Source: Haliscomenobacter sp.
Lineage (GTDB): Bacteria > Bacteroidota > Bacteroidia > Chitinophagales > Saprospiraceae
NCBI RefSeq assembly: GCF_016718685.1
Contig: NZ_JADKCX010000006.1
Span: forward strand, 1-64,000
Reading direction: 5' to 3'
DNA length: 64,000 nt
Part shown: one piece after another, positions 1-8,038 of the stretch
How positions within the stretch are numbered: position 1 is the first letter of the stretch
Layout of the letters: the number at the start of each line of letters is the position of its first letter
Notes under the pieces: model-generated
What the model saw: the letters and a program-made list of their open reading frames with translations, nothing else
Told to the model about the DNA's origin: nothing
The model's database searches: none
Made by a program: the position numbers and the translations under genes

Positions 1-841
1 GCAATACCAAAGAGACGGAGGAGTTTTACGCCAAAATCATCTTTGTAAATGCTGCTGCCCTGAACTCCAATCTGATCCTGCTCAATTCCACTTCCAATCG
101 GTTCCCCAATGGATTGGGCAACGACAATGGGCTGCTGGGCAAGTACATTGCATTCCACAACTATCGGGCTACCATCAACGCGGACTACGAGGGATATCTG
201 GACAAAACCACCGAAGGAAGACGGCCTAACTCTGCCTATATCCCCCGCTTCCGCAACTTGCTCAAGCAAGAAACCGATTTCTTGCGGGGTTATGCCTCCG
301 GCTTTAGTGCCAATCGGGGTCAAAGAGACGACCGCAATGGTTGGGGCGAAGACCTGAAAACGGGTATCCTGAACCCAAGTTGAACGACTTTTGGTCGGTA
401 GGCTCCCACATGATGGGTGAAACCATTCCCAAAGAAAGCAACTACGTGGCCTTGGACAAAGACCAACGCGACCCCTGGGGCATCCCACAATTGCGCATCT
501 CAGTAGACTACGATGAAAACGACGTCAAAATGACCAAGGATTTCTTCGAGCAGTTGACCGAAATGTATACCAAGGCGGGCTTCAAGAACATCCGTACTTA
601 CGATTCGAACCGCACTCCTGGTCTCGATATCCACGAAATGGGCGGCGTACGCATGGGCAAAGACCCCAAAACCTCGCTGCTCAATGAATGGAATCAACTG
701 CACCACTGTAAAAATGTATTCGTCACCGATGGGGCATGTATGACCTCTACCGCTACTCAAAACCCTTCACTGACGTATATGGCATTTACAGCAAGGGCAG
801 CAGATTATGCGGTAAAGCAACTGAAATCTAAAAATCTTTAA
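1..841 (+). CDS. GMC-family oxidoreductase, C-terminal part, frameshifted
   Basis: The reading frame is open from base 3, so the 5' end lies outside the window. The protein matches the second GMC oxidoreductase at 1580-3298 in the same order: a central NxxxLLLNST segment, then the C-terminal GMC signature with HEMGGVRMG, NVFVTDGA and QNPSLTYMAFTARAA. This family oxidises alcohols or sugars with FAD; with a subunit-3 partner like the next gene, members act as periplasmic sugar dehydrogenases. The frame changes near 374-376: restoring one C to that C-run joins the two halves without loss. I read it as one gene with a base missing from the sequence, not a decayed gene. The sugar substrate cannot be told from sequence. 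Confidence 0.85.
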
Positions 842-842
842 T

Positions 843-949
843 GGTTCGGGAGTTAAAGTTGAAGAGGTCGGAACCGGTCAGGTTTGCGGAAGCCGAGGTG
901 CGCGGTTCACGAACCCTCTAACCTCCCGAACCCCCTGAACCCCCGAACC
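843..949. repeat. Intergenic word-repeat hairpin, GGTTCGGG family
   Basis: The left side begins GGTTCGGGAG and the right side ends in several copies of CCCGAACC spaced by about ten bases, so the two sides can fold back imperfectly. The same word builds the element at 20767-20830. It fills the gap between the GMC gene and the next gene. Its role is unknown; an RNA hairpin is the simplest reading. Confidence 0.6.
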
Positions 950-957
950 TTACAAAC

Positions 958-1561
958 ATGAACAGACGCGAAGCATTAGCCAGCCACCCTCCTCCTCGGA
1001 GGGTGCACTTTCCTACCCCACTTTGCTGGCACTGGGACGTTGGGAGAACGCCACTGGTCTGGACTGCGTGACAAGCTAAATTTGTCCGCCCAACAAAAAC
1101 AGCTCATTGCTGAAGTCGCTGAAATGATCATTCCTCGCACAGATACCGTTGGTGCTAAAGACGTAGGGGTGCCTGCCTTCATCGAAATGATGATCAACGA
1201 TTGTTACTACGCTCCCGAGCACCGCAGTTTTATGGCTGGAGTAAAGGAACTGGAAGGCCTCAAATTTTTACAAATGAGCGCCACCCAAAAGGTAGAAGCC
1301 CTCAAACTTGTAGAGCAAAAGGCCAAAGAGGAAATGAAAGCCTACAATGCCCAAACCATTAAGTTTGGCGACAATCAGGACTTAGAGGCCATGAACGCGG
1401 TCAAAATGGGCCTGCCCTTCTGGCGCTTAATGAAAGAATTGACCTTGTTGGGGTACTACACCTCGGAGGGGGGCACAAAAGCTTCGTTTGAGTATGCGCC
1501 CAACCCGGGCAAGTTTGAACTGACCAAACTTAAGCCAGGGCAGAAGACCATCGTGTATTAA
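958..1561 (+). CDS. Gluconate 2-dehydrogenase subunit 3-like protein, frameshifted N-terminus
   Basis: ATG at 958 opens MNRREAL, a Tat-like start. The body (NLSAQQKQLIAEVAEMIIPR, then VGVPAFIEMMINDCY and the ending TYEYxPxPG-type region FEYAPNPGKFELT) is typical of the small subunit that pairs with GMC flavoproteins in periplasmic sugar dehydrogenases (Gluconate_2-dh3 family). The N-terminal third is broken by three apparent indels: an extra C near 984, an extra base near 1004 and a missing C near 1063. With these repaired, the start reads as a plausible hydrophobic leader (ASTLLLGGALSYPTLLALG). The uninterrupted frame runs from about 1040. It is flanked by two GMC genes, 18 bases before the second, so it probably serves as their export/assembly partner. 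Confidence 0.75.
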
Positions 1562-1579
1562 ACCGCCAATCTGATCGCA

Positions 1580-3298
1580 ATGCAAGAATTCAACATAAAT
1601 TCTAAAAAAGCCAACCGTTTCGACGCGATCGTCGTAGGTTCTGGCATGACCGGAGGCATCGCCGCCAAAGAGCTCACCCAAAAAGGCATGAAAGTACTCA
1701 TGCTGGAGCGCGGCCGGGAAGTCAAACACCCGATAGATTACGACACCGCCAACAAAAATCCCTGGGATTTTGAACACCGCGGCAAAGTGCCGATCAACTC
1801 GGCGGAAGAATACTGGTCGAATAACCGTTTTGGCACTCTTGCCAATGAGGAAGCTGGCGCCTTTTTCACCAACGACAAACAGAACCCCTTCATCGAAAAA
1901 CGGCCATTCGACTGGATTCGTGCTTACCATACCGGGGGTAAATCCATGCACTGGGGTCGCCAGTCCTACCGCTGGGGTCAGCATGATTTTGAAGCCAACG
2001 CCAAAGAAGGTGTCGGCATCGATTGGCCGCTGCGCTATGAAGACATCGCGCCCTGGTACAGCTACATCGAAAAATTTGTGGGCATCAGTGGTCAAAAAGA
2101 AGGTTGGGACGTGATTCCCGACAGCGATTTTCTGCCGCCCATGTCTATGCTGCCGCCCGAGGTACACTTCAAAGACGCGGTGATGAAAAAACTGAACCGC
2201 AAGGTAACCATCGGGCGCATTGCCAACCTCTCGCAGGCGCAACCCATCCACACGGCGTTGGGGCGTGCCTCTTGCCAATACCGCAACAAATGCTCGCGTG
2301 GCTGCCCACACGGTGGATACTACAGTTCAATGGCCGGAGCCATTCCTGCGGCGGTGCAGACCAAACGCCTGACCATCCGCCACAATTCCATAGCTGCGGA
2401 GTTGATTTACGATGAACAAAAACAAAAGGCCACGGGTGTGCGCGTAATCGACCAGATCGACCACTCCGTTACTGAATATTTTGCCAAAATCATCTTCGTC
2501 ACTGCTGGATCGATGAACTCTGCAGCCCTGCTGCTCAACTCCAAATCGACCCGCTTCCCCAATGGCCTGGGCAACGACAGCGACCAGGTGGGGCGTAACC
2601 TGATGGATCACCACCTCGGCTCGGGAGCCACCGCTACCATAGAGGGTTTTGAAGATGATTATTACTTCGGGTCACGCCCAACGGGCTTGTACATTCCGCG
2701 TTTCCGCAACTGGGGTACAGACAAACGTAAAGATTACTTACGCGGCTTTGGTTACCAGGGTGGAGCCAGTCGCAGCGGCTGGAACCGGGGCGTAGGTATG
2801 GATGGCTTTGGGGCCGATTTCAAAAAGAGCCTGACCGAACCAGGTAGTTGGACCATCGGCTTTGGCGGCTTTGGCGAAATCTTACCCGACCCCAACAACC
2901 GCATGTACCTCGATCCAGAGAAAAAGACCAGTGGGGCATCCTGATGATCGTATCCTGACGCCGCTTTTACCGAAAATGACCTGGCCATGCGCCGCGACAT
3001 CATGGTGGCGGGTGCCGAAATGCTGGATGCCGCTGGTTTCAAAAACATCACGACCTACAACCGCGAGACCCACATGGGCCTGGGTATTCACGAAATGGGT
3101 ACTGCCCGGATGGGTCACGATCCCAAAACTTCGGTACTGAACAAGTACAACCAGATCCACGCTTGCAACAACGTGTTTGTGACTGATGGAGCTTGTATGG
3201 TGTCTGCTTCCTGCGTGAATCCTTCGTTGACCTATATGGCGATTACAGCGCGGGCAGCGGAGTATGCCGTGGGGGAGGTGAAGAAGCGAAATCTCTAG
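1580..3298 (+). CDS. GMC-family oxidoreductase (FAD sugar/alcohol dehydrogenase), frameshifted
   Basis: The N-terminus holds the FAD-binding Rossmann motif VGSGMTGGIAAKEL and the ERG acidic end of the second strand. A Cys-rich segment (CQYRNKCSRGCPHGG) near residue 235 is typical of the gluconate/sorbitol dehydrogenase branch. The C-terminus has HEMGTARMGHDP and VNPSLTYMAITARAA. The frame is interrupted at about 2921-2956 but is the same before and after: one A is missing from the A-run at 2921-2925 and one T is extra at 2956. With both corrected, this stretch aligns residue for residue with the first GMC protein (D-W-G-I ... E-N-D). It follows the subunit-3 gene at 18 bp and ends at a strong terminator. 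It likely acts in the periplasm on a sugar or glycoside; C3 oxidation is possible but unproven. Confidence 0.85.
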
Positions 3299-3299
3299 G

Positions 3300-3351
3300 T
3301 TTAACCCGTCCTTCCTTGAGCTTGCGAAAAGTTTAGGAAGGACGGGTTAAA
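3300..3351 (+). terminator. Intrinsic terminator after GMC gene
   Basis: A 16-bp perfect stem (3301-3316 with 3335-3350, TTAACCCGTCCTTCCT and its complement) with an 18-base loop is followed by ATATTTTTGT. It lies directly after the GMC stop codon and ends the GMC/subunit-3 operon. Confidence 0.75.
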
Positions 3352-3408
3352 TATTTTTGTTTGCCCAACAACTCCAACGACCACAAATCTCCAATCAACA
3401 CCCATCGC

Positions 3409-4129
3409 ATGAAACTTGAAGGCACCATCTTCCAAAAAAGTTACCTCTACTTCATCGTCTTCTTTCTTTTGGTTCTGGCTGGATTCTGGTTTACCTATTT
3501 TACCAGAATTTTTGAACAGGAGAATTACCGGATGCATGCCCACGGCATTGCCCTGACCCTGTGGTGCCTGATGCTCATTTCGCAAGCTTTTTTGATTCGG
3601 ATAAAAAAGAACGCATTGCACAAGTTCATCGGCAAGTTTTCTTACCTCCTTGTTCCGGTTATGCTGTTCACTACGCTGGATCTGTTGAACTATCAGTTGC
3701 GCAAAAAACGGAGTTGGGCACGATGGATTTTTCTTTGTGGCCTTGGTAGTGAATGCACTGGTCGCTTTTGTGATTTATTATGGGCTGGCTATTTTTTACC
3801 GAAAAAAATCAACGGTTCACGCCCGTTACATGATCTGCACGATGTTCCCGATGCTTACTCCTGCCACGGATCGCATTATTCACATTTATTTTCCTTCGGT
3901 GGTGCCGTTACTTCCAAGCATTGAAGGAAATCCCATCGCTCCGGTGGTCGGGTTTTTGCTGGCCGATCTGGTCTTGCTTGGCTTGAGCATTTGGGATTGG
4001 CGCTCTCATCGGCGTTGGAATGTTTTTCCCTTCGCTTTACTGATCTTGTTGCTGTATCATTATTCGGTGTTGAATTTTTACAAGTTCGAATTTTGGCAGT
4101 CATTCAGCCGGTATTTTTTTGGCAGTTGA
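3409..4129 (+). CDS. Multi-pass membrane protein, DUF2306-like, frameshifted
   Basis: About 240 residues with six or seven hydrophobic segments. The first half carries a His-rich pattern (MHAHGIALTLW, then HKFIGKFSY) resembling haem-type or DUF2306 membrane proteins, where spaced histidines lie near helix ends. The frame changes in the A6 run at 3703-3708: with five A the frame continues as LRKNGVGHDGFFFVALVV and on to the end. Start: ATG at 3409 (MKLEGTIFQK) is better than the upstream TTG, which lies against the terminator. It stands alone between a terminator and a convergent gene. Function is unknown and the family assignment is tentative. Confidence 0.6.
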
Positions 4130-4135
4130 ACGGAA

Positions 4136-4545
4136 TTAATTTCGTTTCCTTGCCAATTCCTCATCTACCACTACCGCCTCATAAATGAAAGCCTGCAGCA
4201 ACTCCACCTCAATTTCCTCAATTGACTTAAAATCGCGCCACCCCACAAATTTCCGCCCATCCATGTTCAGGTACCCGATTTCATCCGTCAACAAATGGCC
4301 GCTGGTAAATCCCATCCTGACGCCCTCGTACGTTTTTTGCTTGCCCCAGAGCACCGAGGCGGGCCAAATGAAGCAGATGTTTTTGTGCCGCTTAAAATAG
4401 GGAACATTGTAGGCCAGTTTTTCAGACACATCGGGAATGCAATCGTAAATGAGTTGCCGTAAAAATTCCACCACTTCCAGCTCGTCGGGTGGAAGAAAGG
4501 CAAGGAATTCGGCTACAGACTGAATTTCACATTTTGCATGTTCAT
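4136..4545 (-). CDS. DUF1801 (YdhG-like) protein
   Basis: About 135 residues. VAEFLAFLPPDELEVVEFLRQLIYDC, then EKLAYNVPYFKRHKNICF and a C-terminal FKSIEEIEVELLQAFIYEA match the small cytosolic DUF1801 family of unknown biochemical role. The uninterrupted frame reaches a TTG at 4582, but the residues before QSVAEF look non-native. An ATG at 4545 (or 4539) gives MNMQNVKF in another frame and joins SVAEF cleanly if one base is restored in the AATTT run at 4523-4527, in line with other homopolymer losses in this sequence. I therefore prefer 4545. It is convergent with the membrane protein at 3409. Confidence 0.7.
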
Positions 4546-4610
4546 CTTGTTCCCAACGTTTAGTTCTACAAATAAACGCCAAGCGACTGACAACCTTAGG
4601 TCAGTCTTAC

Positions 4611-4650
4611 CATAAAAAAGAGGGTAGCCCCTACATCCAGGGCTACCCTC
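4611..4650 (-). terminator. Intrinsic terminator of the atpD-atpC operon
   Basis: On the minus strand an 11-bp perfect stem (GAGGGTAGCCC at 4620-4630 with its complement at 4640-4650) is followed at once by TTTTTTATG. It lies 50 bp past the atpC stop. A second small hairpin, GACTGAC/GTCAGTC at 4585-4606, follows it. Confidence 0.8.
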
Positions 4651-4699
4651 CTCTAAAAACTCAGCAAAAATTCACAACCCGATTGGCGGGTCATATATC

Positions 4700-5005
4700 T
4701 TAAGCCTTCACGCCCGAAAGGAGCAGTGAGACTTCATTGTTCAGTACTTCGATGAAACCAGAGTCGGCCTGGAACACGATTTTTTGGTCGGCCTGGCTTC
4801 CTTCGATCAGTTCTTTTTTGCCCAGATCGTAGTAACGGTATTCGCCAGCACCCGTGACAATGGTCACTTTGCCAGCAGACAAAGCAGACACGATTGGAGC
4901 GTGGTTCTGCAAGACCTGAAACTCCCCCTTAACACCCGGCACCTTAATCGATTTGATCGGTCCCGCGAAGATTTCGCGATCAGGAGTAAGTATGGTAATA
5001 TTCAT
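4700..5005 (-). CDS. atpC: ATP synthase F1 subunit epsilon
   Basis: A 101-residue protein with the N-terminal beta-sandwich of F1 epsilon: MNITILTPDREIFAGP, then GEFQVLQNHAPIVSALSAG and a second sheet ending in EVLNNEVSLL. Epsilon sits in the central stalk at the gamma/c-ring interface. The protein lacks the longer C-terminal helical hairpin of many epsilon subunits; a short form of about 80-100 residues is usual in Bacteroidota. It lies downstream of atpD on the same strand with 122 bp between, unusually long for this pair, filled by a repeat hairpin (5007-5124). Confidence 0.93.
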   Translation of the reverse strand: MNITILTPDREIFAGPIKSIKVPGVKGEFQVLQNHAPIVSALSAGKVTIVTGAGEYRYYDLGKKELIEGSQADQKIVFQADSGFIEVLNNEVSLLLSGVKA

Positions 5006-5006
5006 A

Positions 5007-5124
5007 GTTGAAAAGTTGAGGAGTTGAGGTGTTGAGAAGTTTAAGGTTGAAAAGTTGAAAAGATTTACGCCTCATTTTAGGTAGTGCGCCAATTTTCAAC
5101 TTTTCAACCTTCAACTTTTCAACT
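5007..5124. repeat. Intergenic word-repeat hairpin, GTTGAAAAG family
   Basis: 5007-5062 is built from GTTGAAAAG/GTTGAGGAG words; 5092-5124 carries the complement, CTTTTCAAC words. The two arms can pair to give a long imperfect hairpin about 30 nt away from each other. It lies inside the atpD-atpC transcription unit, so it would be transcribed. Confidence 0.65.
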
Positions 5125-5127
5125 AAA

Positions 5128-6633
5128 CTAAGCGGCTTCCGCCAGCATCTTCTTACCCGTTTCAATAGCATCGTCGATGTTACCTTTGAGGTTGAAGGCG
5201 GCTTCAGGATATTGGTCAACTTCGCCGTCCATGATCATGTTGAAGCCACGGATGGTTTCTTCGATCGGTACCAGTACACCTTTCAGACCAGTAAACTGCT
5301 CTGCAACGTGGAATGGCTGAGACAAGAAGCGTTGTACTTTACGGGCACGAGCTACCACCAGTTTGTCTTCGTCGGAAAGTTCTTCCATACCGAGGATGGC
5401 GATGATGTCTTGCAGTTCGTTGTAGCGCTGGAGCAGGTTTTTTACCCGTTGCGCCGTATTGTAGTGCTCGTCACCAATGATCCGGGGATCGAGGATGCGA
5501 GAAGTAGAATCTAGTGGGTCTACAGCTGGATAGATACCCAGGGAGGCAATTTTACGGCTCAATACCGTGGTTGCGTCCAAGTGGGCAAAAGTGGTAGCCG
5601 GAGCGGGGTCAGTCAAGTCATCCGCAGGTACGTATACCGCTTGTACCGAAGTAATGGAACCACGGCGCGTAGAGGTAATGCGTTCTTGCATCAAACCCAT
5701 TTCCGTAGCCAAGGTAGGTTGGTAACCTACCGCTGAAGGCATCCGGCCCAAAAGAGCGGATACTTCAGAACCAGCTTGAGTAAAACGGAAAATGTTGTCG
5801 ATGAAGAAAAGGATATCGCGGCCACCCGTAGGATCGCTCAGGTCACCGTCGCGGTAGTATTCAGCAATGGTCAAACCGGAAAGCGCTACCCGTGCACGTG
5901 CACCAGGAGGCTCGTTCATTTGACCAAATACGAAGGTTGCTTTGGATTGTTTCAGGTCATCCACGGTTACGCCGCTGAGGTCCCAGCCACCTTCTTCCAT
6001 GGAATGCATGAATTTTTCGCCGTAATTGATGATCCCGGCTTCCAGCATTTCACGCATGAGGTCGTTTCCTTCACGAGTACGCTCGCCTACCCCTGCAAAT
6101 ACGGAGATACCGTCGTATCCTTTGGCGATGTTGTTGATCAGTTCCTGGATCAATACGGTCTTGCCTACCCCAGCACCTCCAAAGAGACCAATTTTACCCC
6201 CTTTCATGTATGGCTCGATCAGGTCGATAACCTTGATTCCCGTATACAGGATTTCTTTGTTGGTAGAGAGGTCTTCGTAAGCTGGTGGTTTGCGGTGGAT
6301 CGGGTAAACCTGACTGCCATCTGGCTGAGGAATACCATCAATTGCTTGCCCAACTACGTTGAACAAACGACCGCGAATCCCTTCACCTACGGGCATTGCG
6401 ATAGCACGACCAGTGTCTACTACCTCAGTGCCACGGGTAAGGCCATCCGTGGAATCCATTGCAATCGCGCGAATACTGTCTTCGCCTAAGTGTTGTTGTA
6501 CTTCTAAAACGAGTACATCACCATTCTGGCGCTTGATTTCCAATGCGTTGAAGATCTCTGGAAGAGTCTCATTGGCAAAGGATACGTCTACTACGGGTCC
6601 AATGATCTGCTTGACGTGACCGATATTTGCCAT
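5128..6633 (-). CDS. atpD: ATP synthase F1 subunit beta
   Basis: A 501-residue catalytic F1 beta subunit. Visible motifs: P-loop GGAGVGKT near residue 155, GERTREGNDL, the Walker B-like ILFFIDNIFRFTQAGSEVSA, the catalytic-interface LLGRMPSAVGYQPTLA, and the C-terminal DELSEEDK-type segment ELSDEDKLVVARARK. It makes ATP with alpha in the F1 hexamer on the cytoplasmic face of the membrane. Start: ATG at 6633, 53 bp downstream of a good Bacteroidota promoter. It is followed by atpC; the other ATP synthase genes are not in this window, a split often seen in Bacteroidota. Confidence 0.98.
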   Translation of the reverse strand: MANIGHVKQIIGPVVDVSFANETLPEIFNALEIKRQNGDVLVLEVQQHLGEDSIRAIAMDSTDGLTRGTEVVDTGRAIAMPVGEGIRGRLFNVVGQAIDGIPQPDGSQVYPIHRKPPAYEDLSTNKEILYTGIKVIDLIEPYMKGGKIGLFGGAGVGKTVLIQELINNIAKGYDGISVFAGVGERTREGNDLMREMLEAGIINYGEKFMHSMEEGGWDLSGVTVDDLKQSKATFVFGQMNEPPGARARVALSGLTIAEYYRDGDLSDPTGGRDILFFIDNIFRFTQAGSEVSALLGRMPSAVGYQPTLATEMGLMQERITSTRRGSITSVQAVYVPADDLTDPAPATTFAHLDATTVLSRKIASLGIYPAVDPLDSTSRILDPRIIGDEHYNTAQRVKNLLQRYNELQDIIAILGMEELSDEDKLVVARARKVQRFLSQPFHVAEQFTGLKGVLVPIEETIRGFNMIMDGEVDQYPEAAFNLKGNIDDAIETGKKMLAEAA

Positions 6634-6685
6634 AACTATATCAACAGTTTGAAGATTAATTGATTCCGATGCTTCAAAATCGCGG

Positions 6686-6714
6686 CAAAGTTAGGCTTTA
6701 GAACTGATAATCAA
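6686..6714 (-). promoter_or_regulatory. Predicted housekeeping promoter of atpDC
   Basis: On the minus strand: TTG (6712-6714), 18 bp, then TAACTTTG (6686-6693), matching the Bacteroidota sigma-A form TTG-N19-TAnnTTTG. It sits just upstream of the atpD start. Confidence 0.6.
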
Positions 6715-6887
6715 AAGAAAAATTAACACTTGTATGATTTAATTCTTTTTTCAAATGGTCAAATTCGTATTGCTCCAACGTTTTTTTTGTGCGGAAAAAA
6801 ACTTCTACTTTTAAATTTCAGGATAAACCGGGCGGCAGAATTTAATTTTTGTATCATCCTATGCTTCAATTGTTTTTTGGTAGGCCA

Positions 6888-6916
6888 TTGCACTTCAAAA
6901 TGCTTGCCTACTTTTG
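6888..6916 (+). promoter_or_regulatory. Predicted housekeeping promoter of the glycosyltransferase gene
   Basis: TTG (6888-6890), 18 bp, TACTTTTG (6909-6916). It has the same spacing as the atpD promoter and lies 25 bp before the ATG at 6942. It overlaps upstream in-frame codons and so decides against a start further upstream. Confidence 0.55.
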
Positions 6917-6941
6917 TGCCAACCAAATCAGCCCGATCGTC

Positions 6942-7940
6942 ATGCGTATCAGTATCCTGTTGCCTATTTTTAATGAAGAGCGTTATCTCGTCGAATGTTT
7001 AGACAGCATTTTGGCACAGCGCTATACCGATTGGGAGCTATTGGCCATCGACGATCAGTCTACGGACTCTACCCCACAAATTTTACAGGATTACCAGCAG
7101 CGGGATGCCCGCATTCGCCCCTTTCGCAATCCGCAAAAAGGGGTGATTCCCGCTTTGCGTTTGGCGCTGGAACAAAGTACTGGAGCGCTCATCACGCGCA
7201 TGGATGCCGATGACATCATGGCTCCAGCTAAACTGGAACTCATGTTCAAGCAGTTGGTGGCGCATGGCCCTGGACATTTGAGTACAGGTCTGGTGGAATA
7301 TTTTGCGGATGCTCAATTGGGGCAAGGCTACGCTCGCTACGGCGAATGGATCAACAAAGTGAACCGCGAAGGCCGGCAATGGGAAGAAATTTACCGCGAT
7401 TGCCCGATCCCTGCTCCCTGCTGGTTGGTATACAAAGAGGATTTGCTGCGCGCAGGTGCATTTGAACCGGACATCAAACCCGAAGATTACGACCTGATTT
7501 TTCGTTTTCGCCGCATTGGACTCAAACCCCTGACGGTTCCTGAAGTATTGCTGTACTGGCGGGATCACGAAGACCGCACCACCCGCATGAACGAAGAATA
7601 CGACATTCAAAAATATTTTCGCGTAAAGCTGCCCTGGTTTTTGGAACTTGATCACGACCCCAATCGGCAATTGGTGCTTTGGGGAGCCGGCCCCAGGGGA
7701 AAAACCTTTGCGACCATGCTCAACGAGGCCAAGGTGAAGTTTCGTTGGGTATGTGACAATCCCAAAAAGTGGGGTCAACAAATTTATGGGGTAAAAATGG
7801 AGGCGGAGTCCAAGTTAAGGGAATTCGGACCGATGCAGATCATCATTTCGGTCGCTTCACCAATTGATCAAATCGCGATCAAAACCTTCTTGGACGAATT
7901 AGAACTCAGGGCTGGAGAGGATTATTTTTGGTTTTGTTGA
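6942..7940 (+). CDS. Family 2 glycosyltransferase with C-terminal Rossmann-like domain
   Basis: ATG at 6942 opens MRISILLPIFNEERYLVECL, the GT-A nucleotide-sugar fold, followed by AIDDQSTDSTPQIL and the metal-binding DxD in TRMDADDI near residue 90. A PEDYDLIFRFRR segment near residue 180 matches the acceptor-side ED motif. Residues about 240-330 form a second domain starting LWGAGPRGKTFATML, which looks like a small Rossmann fold (GxGxxG-like). The enzyme transfers a sugar to an unknown cell-envelope acceptor at the cytoplasmic face of the membrane. The start is chosen by the promoter at 6888-6916. No neighbouring polysaccharide-synthesis genes are present. Confidence 0.85.
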   Translation: MRISILLPIFNEERYLVECLDSILAQRYTDWELLAIDDQSTDSTPQILQDYQQRDARIRPFRNPQKGVIPALRLALEQSTGALITRMDADDIMAPAKLELMFKQLVAHGPGHLSTGLVEYFADAQLGQGYARYGEWINKVNREGRQWEEIYRDCPIPAPCWLVYKEDLLRAGAFEPDIKPEDYDLIFRFRRIGLKPLTVPEVLLYWRDHEDRTTRMNEEYDIQKYFRVKLPWFLELDHDPNRQLVLWGAGPRGKTFATMLNEAKVKFRWVCDNPKKWGQQIYGVKMEAESKLREFGPMQIIISVASPIDQIAIKTFLDELELRAGEDYFWFC

Positions 7941-8038
7941 GCCAGTGGATTTACTGCGCTTGGCGAAAAACGCATGAAAAAAATACTAAATCGTGTTTTT
8001 TAGAGTTATCTTGTAGTTCAAAAAATTGTCACTTGACC

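Noticed and set aside
1427..2311. Long antisense frame across the small-subunit and GMC genes
   Set aside because: It is a shadow of the GMC coding frame, with no domain.
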